Source of the DNA: an uncultured Lachnospiraceae bacterium | GTDB lineage: Bacteria; Bacillota; Clostridia; Lachnospirales; Lachnospiraceae | NCBI GenBank assembly: GCA_947632515.1 | Contig: CANRPO010000023.1 | Span: 1-46,364 of the forward strand | Length of the DNA stretch: 46,364 nt | Direction of reading: 5' to 3' | Part shown: piece by piece, positions 36,877-43,985 of the stretch | How the letters are laid out: each line of letters begins with the position of its first letter | Numbering within the stretch: position 1 is the first letter of the stretch | The notes under the pieces: generated by a model | Seen by the model: the letters and a program-made list of their open reading frames with translations, nothing else | Database searches by the model: none | What the model was told of the DNA's origin: nothing | Program-made: the position numbers and the translations under genes

Positions 36877-36922
36877 TTTTGACAAAAAAACATAGAAAAT
36901 CTCTTGACATTTGATATGTCAA
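36877..36922. promoter_or_regulatory. Spo0A-like box and TTGACAT dyad upstream of hpf
   Basis: TTTTGACAAA (36877-36886) is the reverse of TTTGTCAAAA, which matches the Spo0A box consensus TTTGTCRAAA. Nearby, TTGACAT-TTGAT-ATGTCAA (36904-36922) is a perfect 7-bp dyad with a five-base centre. Spo0A or another regulator could bind here; this is inference. Confidence 0.4.
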
Positions 36923-36949
36923 AAAAGAGGAAACACACGCGGCGAATTG

Positions 36950-36979
36950 TTGCAACACGAAGGTAGAATATGGTATAAT
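36950..36979 (+). promoter_or_regulatory. Promoter of hpf
   Basis: TTGCAA (36950-36955) and TATAAT (36974-36979) with an 18-base spacer, 35 bases before the ATG. Confidence 0.7.
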
Positions 36980-37014
36980 GACTACACAATAATCCAATGA
37001 AAGGGATGAGTGAT

Positions 37015-37542
37015 ATGAAATTTATAATTGTAGGCAAAAATATTGAAGTAACGGACGGACTGCGTTCAGCGGTGGAAGATAAGATTGGTAAGCTGGCGAA
37101 GTATTTTACCGAGGACACGGAAGTACATGTTACGCTGAGCGTCGAGAAGGACAGGCAGAAGATAGAAGTGACGATTCCGATGAAGGGCAATATCATTCGT
37201 TCCGAGCAGGTCAGCAGCGACATGTATGTGTCCATCGATCTGGTGGAGGAGATCATCGAGCGGCAGCTTAAGAAGTATAAGACGAAACTGATCGATAAGA
37301 AACAGTCGTCCGCTTTCTTCAAGCAGGAGTTTGTGGAGAAGGATTATATGGAGGACGAGGAAGTCCGGATTATCAGGACGAAGAAATTCGACATTAAGCC
37401 GATGTATCCGGAGGATGCCTGCGTGCAGATGGAACTGCTGGGGCACAGCTTTTTCGTATTCTGCAATGCGGAGACGGATCAGGTCAATGTGGTTTATAAG
37501 AGAAAGGGCAATACCTACGGACTGATCGAGCCGGAGAACTGA
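37015..37542 (+). CDS. hpf: Ribosome hibernation promoting factor, long form
   Basis: Long HPF dimerises 70S ribosomes to 100S particles in stationary phase. The N-terminal domain (residues 1-100, FIIVGKNIEVTDGLRSAVEDKIGKL) binds the decoding region. A linker leads to the C-terminal dimerisation domain (VRIIRTKKFDIKPMYPEDACVQMELLGHSFFVF, about 122-154). Length is 175 residues. ATG 37015 follows AAAGGGA. Upstream DnaA and Spo0A-like sites suggest growth-phase control. Confidence 0.95.
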   Translation: MKFIIVGKNIEVTDGLRSAVEDKIGKLAKYFTEDTEVHVTLSVEKDRQKIEVTIPMKGNIIRSEQVSSDMYVSIDLVEEIIERQLKKYKTKLIDKKQSSAFFKQEFVEKDYMEDEEVRIIRTKKFDIKPMYPEDACVQMELLGHSFFVFCNAETDQVNVVYKRKGNTYGLIEPEN

Positions 37543-37610
37543 TAAGCGGGCGGCGGTTCGATCCGGTCATATTTCTATAATATAATAATAAGGAGATAAC
37601 AGGAAGACAG

Positions 37611-37644
37611 ATCCTGCGGGCTGACATAACCCGCAGGATTTTTT
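37611..37644 (+). terminator. Rho-independent terminator after hpf
   Basis: A perfect 10-bp stem (37611-37620 with 37630-37639) and nine-base loop are followed by T5. Confidence 0.9.
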
Positions 37645-38369
37645 CATATACATAACCATGAATTTTCGGGCCGTGTCCGACGGCGGCAGCGCCGGGACGA
37701 TCGGGCGGGGCGCGGACTTGCGGGAGTGTGTATGAGGAGAAAAAGCAGTAAAGGCCGGATGCGGTCTGCCGTGAGAGTGGAGCTTATATTGCTGCTGGCG
37801 CTGGGGTGCGCCGCCATCGGAAGAGAGCTGACGGACAGATGGAACGACTCGGCATGGCGGGGAGATGCCGCATCATGGACATCAGAAGAGCGGGAGGCGA
37901 TTCAGGTGTCCGCGGAAGGTAACTACATCAAATGGGTGGAGTTCAACGTAACCTGCGAGGCGATGGCGGCGGCGTACGATCTGGATGTGGGATCTTATCA
38001 GCAGGACATCCATCTCAACTGGATCGAACTTCTGGCCTATGCGGGCGCGAGGACCGGCGGGAAATTTGACGGCAGCAGCGTCAAAAAGATCAATGAGGCC
38101 GCAGAAAAATTGAAGAGCGGCGAGACGATGAAGAAACTGACTGCGGATATGGAGTATTACGACTATTATCTGGAGGCGTACACCGCCGTGCTGGGCGGCA
38201 TGGTGGGAGAGTTCTCAATGAAGGAGGACGGAAAGTGGAAGAAATATTACGGACTCAAGGCGTTCTCCCCTATCGCCAAGGGATTCGACTACAGCCACTA
38301 TGACGATTTTGGAGCGTCCAGAAGTTACGGTTACGCAAGACCGCATCTGGGGCATGACATGATGGGGCA

Positions 38370-38385
38370 GATCGGCACGCCGATC
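38370..38385. mobile_element. Candidate attL core of the element
   Basis: GATCGGC-AC-GCCGATC is a 7-bp dyad with a two-base AC centre, located exactly where the M23 reading frame loses homology. Large serine recombinases recombine at imperfectly palindromic sites with a two-base central overlap. The identification is positional inference. Confidence 0.5.
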
Positions 38386-38400
38386 AGAATAAAATATAGA

Positions 38401-38433
38401 GCCTGCGCATCAGAAAACAATGCGCAGGCTTTT
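38401..38433. terminator. Hairpin at the recombinase 3' end
   Basis: A 10-bp stem (38401-38410 with 38420-38429) followed by TTTT on the plus strand. On the minus strand the tail is T-rich (TCTATATTTTATT). It overlaps the recombinase stop codon and probably ends its transcription. Confidence 0.7.
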
Positions 38434-39966
38434 GCCGTCTAATATGCATTTCTTGATGATCTTACGAATCAACTCGTTTTTACCAGTATACTCTATGGAA
38501 TCAAAATTGTCGAGCAGGAAACAGATGTTTTGATAAATTTCCGCTTCTGTTTCTTTGAGAGATTTATCGGCTTTTTCCTGCAGAGCCGCTTGGCGGAGAT
38601 TTGTCTCCAGCGCTCGTTTGCGCTTATCCAGTTCTTCGATCTTGGCCACAATGTAAGAAGATGCCACGGAATCCATGGCGTTCATGAGGGCAGCAGTCAG
38701 GTTGTCGATGGAGGACTGTATCTGCCGTAGATCTTCTTTGAGCGAGGAAACGCTCTGCAGGGCGCTGGCGGTGTCCGGCTGCAGCTTGAAACCGTCAGGA
38801 TTCAGTCGTATTTTGCGGAGCTGCCTCAGAAATGCTTCTTCTACCTCTTCGATACGGACATAGCCGGTATCGCATTTCGCCTTTCCTTGGCGCGCCATAT
38901 CGGTGCAGTAGTAGTAAGAAAAGCGGATCCCGTTCTTGGTGTAGGTACGGATGTCCATGCGTGCGCCGCATTTGCAGCGTAGGACACCCTTTAAGATTCC
39001 GCAGTCGTATTTGGCGCTGCGGATCATTTTATTCAGGCCGAGGCGTTTCTGCGCCGCGATCCAGTCGGTGGAAGAGATAACGTAGTCGTGGATACCGACC
39101 GCGATGGTCCAGGAGGACTTATCCTGTTTCCGCTGCGCCTGCCTGCCGGATTTGGTCTTGCCGTAGCCGATCAGGCCCTTTGTGCCGTCGAACAGGGCGG
39201 GATCCGGAAGTGTGCAGCCCATATCCGCGAAGTAATAGTAGGCATCCATGCTGTTCTGGCAGTAGACGGGATTGGTGATGATATTGTAGATCTGGGAGGT
39301 GTTGAGATATTTGCCGGTCTGGCTCCTGATCCCATGATCCCGGCAGTACCGTTCTATCTTAGTGATAGGATAGCCCTGCAGCAGAAGTCCATAGAGGGAT
39401 TTTACGAGCCATATGGTATTTCTGTCCACCATGAGGTAAGAATGCTCCTTGTCGCCTACCTGACGGCGCACAGAGGTCATTCCGGTGGGTAGTTTGCCGC
39501 CGGTCCATTTACCCGCGGCGCCGAGGGCACGCATATTGTCAGTGACACGTTCGGAAGTGTTCTCCCGTTCAAGCTGCGCGAAAGCGGCCAGGATGTACAT
39601 CACCGTCCGGCCCATGGGCGTAGTGGTATCGAAGGATTCCTTGACGGATATGAAGGAGACATTGTGCTGTTGGAACACTTCATACATTGCAGAGAACTCC
39701 TGCACGTTACGGCTGATACGATCCAGCTTATAGACCATGACCACATCCAGGAGGTCGTTTTGCACATCATCCATCATTTCCTGAAAGCCGGGGCGGTTCA
39801 TATTTTTGCCGGAGAATCCCTCGTCTTTGTCATAGATCCTAAAATCTACATCATCATCCTTAAAGATGATCCCGGCGTAGTCCATGCAGAGCTGTATCTG
39901 CACGCTGACGGAGTCGCTGTTGTCGCGGTACACGGATTTGCGTGGGTATATTCCGACGGTAAGCAT
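38410..39966 (-). CDS. Large serine recombinase (integrase)
   Basis: Integrates and excises the element. The N-terminal catalytic domain begins MLTVGIYPRKS with the nucleophile S11 and includes VVMVYKLDRISRN. A recombinase domain follows (GGKLPTGM, KYLNTSQIYNIITNPVYC), then a zinc ribbon (LRCKCGARM ... YYCTDMARQGKAKCD) and a long coiled coil. Length is 518 residues. The start at 39966 follows GAGGAGGAG; the frame extends further upstream without a site. Its 3' end lies at the M23 junction, as expected for an integrase at the end of its element. Confidence 0.93.
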   Translation of the reverse strand: MLTVGIYPRKSVYRDNSDSVSVQIQLCMDYAGIIFKDDDVDFRIYDKDEGFSGKNMNRPGFQEMMDDVQNDLLDVVMVYKLDRISRNVQEFSAMYEVFQQHNVSFISVKESFDTTTPMGRTVMYILAAFAQLERENTSERVTDNMRALGAAGKWTGGKLPTGMTSVRRQVGDKEHSYLMVDRNTIWLVKSLYGLLLQGYPITKIERYCRDHGIRSQTGKYLNTSQIYNIITNPVYCQNSMDAYYYFADMGCTLPDPALFDGTKGLIGYGKTKSGRQAQRKQDKSSWTIAVGIHDYVISSTDWIAAQKRLGLNKMIRSAKYDCGILKGVLRCKCGARMDIRTYTKNGIRFSYYYCTDMARQGKAKCDTGYVRIEEVEEAFLRQLRKIRLNPDGFKLQPDTASALQSVSSLKEDLRQIQSSIDNLTAALMNAMDSVASSYIVAKIEELDKRKRALETNLRQAALQEKADKSLKETEAEIYQNICFLLDNFDSIEYTGKNELIRKIIKKCILDGKSLRIVF

Positions 39967-40020
39967 AACATTCTCCTCCTCTACATCATACTGGTAGCAG
40001 AGCATAAAAATGCCCGGCAC

Positions 40021-40049
40021 TTGTATTTTGGCCGGGAGAATGATATAAT
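40021..40049 (+). promoter_or_regulatory. Promoter of a predicted small RNA
   Basis: TTGTAT (40021-40026) and TATAAT (40044-40049), 17-base spacer. No gene on the plus strand follows; the next signal is a terminator at 40096-40134. Confidence 0.7.
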
Positions 40050-40085
40050 GCACTTGCTTGAGGTGCTTATATCGGGTTCTCCCGG
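40032..40085. repeat. 54-bp nested imperfect palindrome between recombinase and PIN genes
   Basis: CCGGGAGAA (40032-40040) pairs with TTCTCCCGG (40077-40085); inside, GATATA and GCAC pair with TATATC and GTGC. It covers the -10 box of the small-RNA promoter and lies upstream of the recombinase. It could be an operator or an RNA structure. Confidence 0.75.
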
Positions 40086-40134
40086 TATAGTTCCGATCCG
40101 CTCCGGTGTTGGCGCACCGGGGCGGATTTGTTTT
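40056..40134 (+). ncRNA. Predicted small RNA convergent to the PIN gene
   Basis: A transcript of about 79 bases is bounded by the promoter at 40021-40049 and a strong terminator. The terminator pairs ATCCGC..CCGGTG (40096-40108) with CACCGG..GCGGAT (40115-40127) and is followed by T-rich sequence. Its 3' end coincides with the PIN gene stop codon (40133-40135) on the other strand. The same layout is seen for the antisense RNA of the toxin at 42163, so it may regulate the PIN cassette. Confidence 0.55.
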
Positions 40135-40684
40135 AGTGAAACATTAGCAAACCTCTATTATCTGTGACTATTTCAATATTTGAGGCATAATTTCCAAAAT
40201 CTTTATCGTCAGTTATTAATATAGCATTGTTTAATCTGGCAATTTCAGAAACAAGGGAGTCGTTGAAATCATAGGAAAACCCATAACTATATAAATTATC
40301 GGTATTCATTTCACAAAATCGGTCATCAATGCAAGTTGAAACTGGAAGGATGTCATTTTGTATAATTTCCAAAATTGCTTTCATGGCTTCTCTGTAGTCG
40401 TCAGTATTTCTGTAATCACGTTTGAAATCTGCGTCTTTCTTCCCATCCTGATCTTTCCACATTTTAAACTGAAAACGAATACAACGATTGACAAACTCCG
40501 AAATTTGTATAGAACTCACAATAAATTTGGCCTGTATACCAATGATAGACTGATATAACTTTTCATATGGTACGGTATTTTGTTCTGACATAGCAGGATA
40601 TAAAAGTTTAATCAGAACATTGGTATCCATAATAAATTTTTGCTGCTTGGTTGGTTTGAAAGAATTAATATCTTTTGTACTCAT
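40133..40684 (-). CDS. PIN-domain protein, possible ribonuclease effector
   Basis: 183 residues in a PIN fold: FIMDTNVLIKLL with D20, a central ISEFVNRCI with E63, then DFNDSLVSEIARLNNAILITDDKDF with D142 and D160. These are the acidic residues that bind Mg/Mn in PIN nucleases. The middle is longer than in VapC toxins (typically 130-140) because of a charged insert around residues 75-100. The start overlaps the stop of the upstream STAS-like gene by four bases (ATGA), showing translational coupling. No VapB antitoxin is present. Last gene of the cassette. Confidence 0.8.
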   Translation of the reverse strand: MSTKDINSFKPTKQQKFIMDTNVLIKLLYPAMSEQNTVPYEKLYQSIIGIQAKFIVSSIQISEFVNRCIRFQFKMWKDQDGKKDADFKRDYRNTDDYREAMKAILEIIQNDILPVSTCIDDRFCEMNTDNLYSYGFSYDFNDSLVSEIARLNNAILITDDKDFGNYASNIEIVTDNRGLLMFH

Positions 40685-41037
40685 GAATTAAACACTTCCT
40701 TGGCCGTGGCATTAAATTTCTCTTGGTTTGAGTAAAATTTCTTCGCATTTGAAATTACAAGGTTTAGTGTAGATTTTTTTATATCGGGGAAATTAGTTAT
40801 TTTCAAATATTCTGAGATTTGTTCGCTGGTAAATTTCCCATATAATTGACCTATTGCATTGTTTAAAAAGGCAGTAATCATGCTTTCAACCTGCTCGAAA
40901 TCAAGCACTACATGGGTTCCCTGTTCAATGGCAGGAACAATTTCGTTGTATATAAGATTCCCTTGTTCTTGAGTTAAGGCGGATGGATTTTCAATTTTTT
41001 CTGCAACATCAATATAGATTTCTTTTTTCATTGCCAT
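40681..41037 (-). CDS. STAS-like domain protein (DUF4325)
   Basis: A 118-residue protein of the STAS-like DUF4325 type, with the core strand-helix pattern HVVLDFEQVESMITAFLNNAIGQLYG (split at residues about 41-66). STAS domains often bind ATPase kinases and are controlled by phosphorylation in partner-switching. The serine in the ESMITAFLN region is the place where anti-sigma antagonists are modified, though this is only analogy. AGGAGG precedes ATG 41037. Eight bases separate it from the upstream ATPase gene. Confidence 0.75.
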   Translation of the reverse strand: MAMKKEIYIDVAEKIENPSALTQEQGNLIYNEIVPAIEQGTHVVLDFEQVESMITAFLNNAIGQLYGKFTSEQISEYLKITNFPDIKKSTLNLVISNAKKFYSNQEKFNATAKEVFNS

Positions 41038-41045
41038 AGGACCTC

Positions 41046-41939
41046 CTAAAAAACTATTTCAGAAAGATTTTCTGAAGTCATACTATACGTAGATTCATCT
41101 GATAGATTAAATGCTACAGTCACTATTGTGCCCGGAAAAGAATGAGGCATATACATATGTTGCTCATTCGTTCCTTTTTTCTCATAAGTTTCATTTTCGG
41201 AAATTATATATAGTTTTCCATTGTTTAATCCTATAAAATCACTGAGGATAGATAACCCTAATCCACCGGGAGTTCCTGTTATGCGAGTTGTGTTACCGGG
41301 GGCAATAGCCCATTCAAGAAGTTTGCTTGGAGCCTCAGTATTAAGATTTTCATAGTAATTTCTTACATTATAAGGTATTGTTTCTCCAGAATCAACAATT
41401 GTAAAATATAACAGAGAGCTTCTGGGAAAGTATTGTCCGCATGTGTATACTTTGTTACTGTGGGTATGTTCTTTTACATTATTGAATATTTCCAGTATAT
41501 TGTCTATTATATTACTCTTTGCTTTTTCTGACATTTTTGGAATGTCGTCTCTATCAAAAATGCGAAGTATTATGTATTTTTCAAATTCACTTATTTGATC
41601 TATGTTAAAAATTGTATATGGTATAGTTGTATTATAAGTATCGGGTATTTTTTCAAATCCTAAATGTGCATGAAAACCATTTTTTTGTATGGTTTTCTTA
41701 ATACTTTTATTTAGGTGTGAAAAATATATAGTAGTATCTGGGTGCTCATCTCTATAGGTGTCTAATATACATCCCAAGATTGCAAACTGGTTTGATGCAA
41801 TGAAGTTGACTGTAGAAAAATCTAAATAGATTTCATCAGTTTCTATGGACGCAAGTCGAAAGCAGAGTTCGTTTAATCTTATGTGCGAATTGTATCCAGT
41901 GTCAATATCATTTGCAATTTTTATAGTCTCGTTACTCAA
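41046..41939 (-). CDS. GHKL ATP-binding protein with N-terminal STAS-like region
   Basis: 297 residues. Residues about 37-95 resemble a STAS fold (EIYLDFSTVNFIASNQFAIL). Residues 140-270 form a HATPase: N box with E150, N154, E157 and H158 (EIFNNVKEHTH), G1 box DSGETI (183-188) and G2 box GTPGGLGLSIL (222-232). There is no histidine kinase phosphoacceptor domain, so it resembles RsbW/SpoIIAB-type anti-sigma ATPases fused to a STAS partner. The start is TTG 41939, seven bases after AAGGAG. First gene of a three-gene minus-strand operon. Confidence 0.75.
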   Translation of the reverse strand: MSNETIKIANDIDTGYNSHIRLNELCFRLASIETDEIYLDFSTVNFIASNQFAILGCILDTYRDEHPDTTIYFSHLNKSIKKTIQKNGFHAHLGFEKIPDTYNTTIPYTIFNIDQISEFEKYIILRIFDRDDIPKMSEKAKSNIIDNILEIFNNVKEHTHSNKVYTCGQYFPRSSLLYFTIVDSGETIPYNVRNYYENLNTEAPSKLLEWAIAPGNTTRITGTPGGLGLSILSDFIGLNNGKLYIISENETYEKKGTNEQHMYMPHSFPGTIVTVAFNLSDESTYSMTSENLSEIVF

Positions 41940-41965
41940 TGTTTTCTCCTTATAAATTACAAAAA

Positions 41966-42060
41966 ATCTACAATCTGGTGCTCGAAATCCATAATTTGAA
42001 GCTCAAATCTACAATTTGAAACTCAAAATGTACAATCTCAGTTGCAAAAACCTATAATCA
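41966..42060. repeat. Four to five 20-21 bp imperfect tandem repeats
   Basis: Units start at 41966, 41987, 42007 and 42028, with a fifth partial unit at about 42049. The consensus is ATCTACAATTTGAAACTCAAA; units 2 and 3 contain the imperfect palindrome TTTGAAGCTCAAA. They lie just upstream of the ATPase-STAS-PIN operon and run into the antisense RNA promoter at 42042. Confidence 0.75.
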
Positions 42061-42070
42061 GGGATATAAT
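42042..42070 (+). promoter_or_regulatory. Promoter of the second antisense RNA
   Basis: TTGCAA (42042-42047) and TATAAT (42065-42070), 17-base spacer. It reads into the 3' end of the small toxin gene on the opposite strand. Confidence 0.7.
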
Positions 42071-42076
42071 GTACTT

Positions 42077-42171
42077 AACAAGAGAGCCGATGGCTAGAGT
42101 ACACCTAGCCGCCGGCAGGGCAAAACCTAAAAGTAGCGTCTTACTTTACCAGAGCGAGGGCGCTACTTTTT
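42077..42171 (+). ncRNA. Predicted type I antitoxin RNA of the prophage
   Basis: About 95 bases bounded by the promoter above and a terminator (AAAAGTAGCG 42129-42138 with CGCTACTTTT 42161-42170, then T). Internal hairpin: GGCTAG with CTAGCC around 42092-42110. Its last nine bases are antisense to the end of the toxin gene, including the stop. Confidence 0.6.
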
Positions 42172-42249
42172 GCGTTTGATGTTGATAACAAGAGTTATGA
42201 CTGCGCAAAGCATAATCACAAAAGCAAACAAGTCGCTGTATGTAACCAT
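42163..42249 (-). CDS. Putative holin-like type I toxin (28 residues)
   Basis: Reads MVTYSDLFAFVIMLCAVI then TLVINIKRKK: an N-terminal polar part, one hydrophobic helix and a basic tail, as in the Hol-Tox family common in Clostridia. AAGGAG lies nine bases before ATG 42249. Short plasmid/phage toxins of this kind are kept silent by antisense RNA. Function is inferred from resemblance. Confidence 0.75.
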   Translation of the reverse strand: MVTYSDLFAFVIMLCAVITLVINIKRKK

Positions 42250-42336
42250 TGGCACCAGCTCCTTTCCGTAATGTCCAGCAGCTGACGTAATCGCCCCATC
42301 GGCTCCCTTGGTAAATATATTAGATTGTCAATGAAA

Positions 42337-42430
42337 TCACATCTTTCTTCTCAGTTCCACCACCTTCCCGATGATCTTCACGGGTTTTTCAGCGATATCT
42401 TTCTCGGAGAAGTTTCTTTGCTGTAGCCAT
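42337..42430 (-). pseudogene. Possible frameshifted small gene
   Basis: ATG 42430 has a GAGGAAA site but stops after 13 codons. In another frame the same region reads FSEKDIAEKPVKIIGKVVELRRKM to a stop at 42337. A single frameshift near codon 8 would join them into one small basic protein. The original function is not recognised. Confidence 0.35.
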
Positions 42431-42432
42431 GA

Positions 42433-43164
42433 CTATTTCCTCCCCGCCTTGAATTTATACCCACAGTTCATGCATGTGCATTTTACTTTGCTTCTTCCGA
42501 TATTCCCCGCGCCGAGTCCGACAATCGCTCCAACAGGGCCGGTAACCGCTCCTATAGCAGCAGCGCCAAGGCCGCTTTTCACCACTCCGTAGCCTTTTTT
42601 TTGTCCGGTGATGGACGTGGAGCCGCATTTCGGGCATTTCAGCATAGCGTTCATTTGTGCTTGCTGCAAGCTGTTGGCGGTCCTTAACTCCGCGATCTGC
42701 TGCTCCTGTGCCTGCCTAAACTGTTCTGCCTGCCTTGCCTCTATCGCCTGTCTTTGCCTTTCCAGAGCAATCTTTTCCTGTTCCAGTGCTAACTGCTTCT
42801 GATAATATTGCTTTTGCAATTCTGTCTGTTTTTCGCTTTCTGAAAGAGAATTAAACCACTCGTCATATTTTCGCTGTTCTTCTTCTTGGCGAATCCGTTC
42901 CTGTTCCTCTGCTATGCGCCGCTGTTCTTCTGCGATCCTTAATGCTTCTGCTTGCTTTTTCTTGGCCTTTTTGCTGCTCATTATTCCATAGGTAACGCCG
43001 AAAGCAATTCCGGCAAATATGAATATAAGGATAAGATTTGCCAGAATATCTTCGAAAGTAAATTTCCATGTTCCCGCTGAAATACTTGTAAGTAGCATTA
43101 TAACGGCGGTTATTGCCGCAGGCGTGAAAAGTTTAATCAATTCCTTTTTCTTTTCGTAATTCAT
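42433..43164 (-). CDS. Membrane-anchored coiled-coil protein with zinc ribbon
   Basis: 243 residues. Two hydrophobic segments at about 12-30 and 39-62 (IMLLTSIS, ILANLILIFIFAGIAFGVTYG) are followed by a long Gln/Glu/Arg-rich coiled coil (about 70-175). A glycine-rich stretch (GLGAAAIGAVTGPVGAIVGLG) and a C-terminal zinc ribbon (CPKC ... CTCMNC) follow. Known proteins of this layout are common in phages and mobile elements but I know no function. It lies between the toxin locus and the cI gene. Confidence 0.65.
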   Translation of the reverse strand: MNYEKKKELIKLFTPAAITAVIMLLTSISAGTWKFTFEDILANLILIFIFAGIAFGVTYGIMSSKKAKKKQAEALRIAEEQRRIAEEQERIRQEEEQRKYDEWFNSLSESEKQTELQKQYYQKQLALEQEKIALERQRQAIEARQAEQFRQAQEQQIAELRTANSLQQAQMNAMLKCPKCGSTSITGQKKGYGVVKSGLGAAAIGAVTGPVGAIVGLGAGNIGRSKVKCTCMNCGYKFKAGRK

Positions 43165-43205
43165 GATATACCCCTTTTTATTGTTCTTTTCCGACTACTT
43201 TCGCA

Positions 43206-43928
43206 TTAAAGTGTGTCTATCACAAGCCCCATGCACCGCGATTCATTTGTTAAAGGAATATTCTTACAATCTTTATTCAGCGATATTAACTCAGTTTTCC
43301 CACGCTCTTTTATATATGCTTTATTGTCTACATTGAATATCCCGATTTCTCCAATATCAACAATACAAACTGGTTCAATCAAAAGCATATCCCCATCGTG
43401 GTATTGTGGCTCCATGCTATTCCCAGAAACCTTTACCGCATAAGCCACACGTTTATATTTTGGTATATCCGGTATTGTTATTTGTTCTGAAATATCCTCG
43501 TATATCAGTTCACCGCTTCCTGCAGAAACTTTTTGGAAGTATTGAACTATTCTTTCTGGAGTAGAGATAGGGCGAGATTCTAAGCGCTTAATTTGAGATG
43601 AACGCGCAGCTTCTCTGTCAAGTATCATGCCGATAGTTTCGCGGCCATAATCATCAATTTTCCGAATTTTTTCTATAATATTCCATTCATCATTAGTAAA
43701 AAGGATTTCATCTGCGGAATCCGAAAATTCCCCAATAACATTTTTGCAATTATATATCTGGCATAGAGCCAAAAACATATCGGCATTTGTTGAGTTTTTT
43801 CCACTCTCATAACCATACAATGTCTTTTCAGATATTGTTATGTCAAACTTTTTTAGTTCATTAATAACGTCTTTTACTGTTAAATTGCTTTTTTCGCGAA
43901 GTTCTCTGAGTTTATTTCCAATCTTCAT
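43206..43928 (-). CDS. CI-type phage repressor with S24 peptidase domain
   Basis: 240 residues. An N-terminal helix-turn-helix is at about residues 5-60 (NLTVKDVINELKKF, SEKTLYGYESGKNS). The C-terminal LexA-like S24 domain has the catalytic S171 in VSGNSMEP and K207 in NKAYIKERG, and a possible A136-G137 cleavage site in VSAGSG. It should repress lytic genes and be cleaved after DNA damage. It is transcribed from a minus-strand promoter overlapping the shared operators. Confidence 0.93.
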   Translation of the reverse strand: MKIGNKLRELREKSNLTVKDVINELKKFDITISEKTLYGYESGKNSTNADMFLALCQIYNCKNVIGEFSDSADEILFTNDEWNIIEKIRKIDDYGRETIGMILDREAARSSQIKRLESRPISTPERIVQYFQKVSAGSGELIYEDISEQITIPDIPKYKRVAYAVKVSGNSMEPQYHDGDMLLIEPVCIVDIGEIGIFNVDNKAYIKERGKTELISLNKDCKNIPLTNESRCMGLVIDTL

Positions 43929-43951
43929 TTGACTGCCCTCCTATTGGTTTT

Positions 43952-43980
43952 AATATAGCATTTGTTTTATTAAGTATCAA
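43952..43980 (-). promoter_or_regulatory. Promoter of the cI gene (PRM-like)
   Basis: On the minus strand TTGATA (43975-43980) and TATATT (43952-43957) have a 17-base spacer. Operator 1 (43986-44002) lies just upstream of the -35. Confidence 0.75.
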
Positions 43981-43985
43981 CAAAT

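Larger units (their letters stand above)
37732..38442 (+). pseudogene. M23-type metallopeptidase gene truncated by the integrated element
   Basis: The protein has a membrane segment near the N-terminus (VELILLLALGCAAIG), a helical region (NYIKWVEFNVTCEAMAAAYDLD...) and reaches the first M23 zinc motif, HLGHDMMG. Then the match ends near GTPI and reading continues into element sequence (RIKYRACASENNAQ...) to a stop at 38442. The second zinc motif (HxH) and most of the catalytic domain are absent. The missing 3' part should lie at the other end of the element, beyond this window. The last 33 bases overlap the recombinase gene. Confidence 0.85.

Noticed and set aside
38675..40167. Several plus-strand frames opposite the recombinase
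   Set aside because: They are antisense to a well-recognised serine recombinase and have no ribosome binding sites.
41966..42060. CRISPR array
   Set aside because: Units of 20-21 bp are contiguous and degenerate with no unique spacers, and no cas genes are present.
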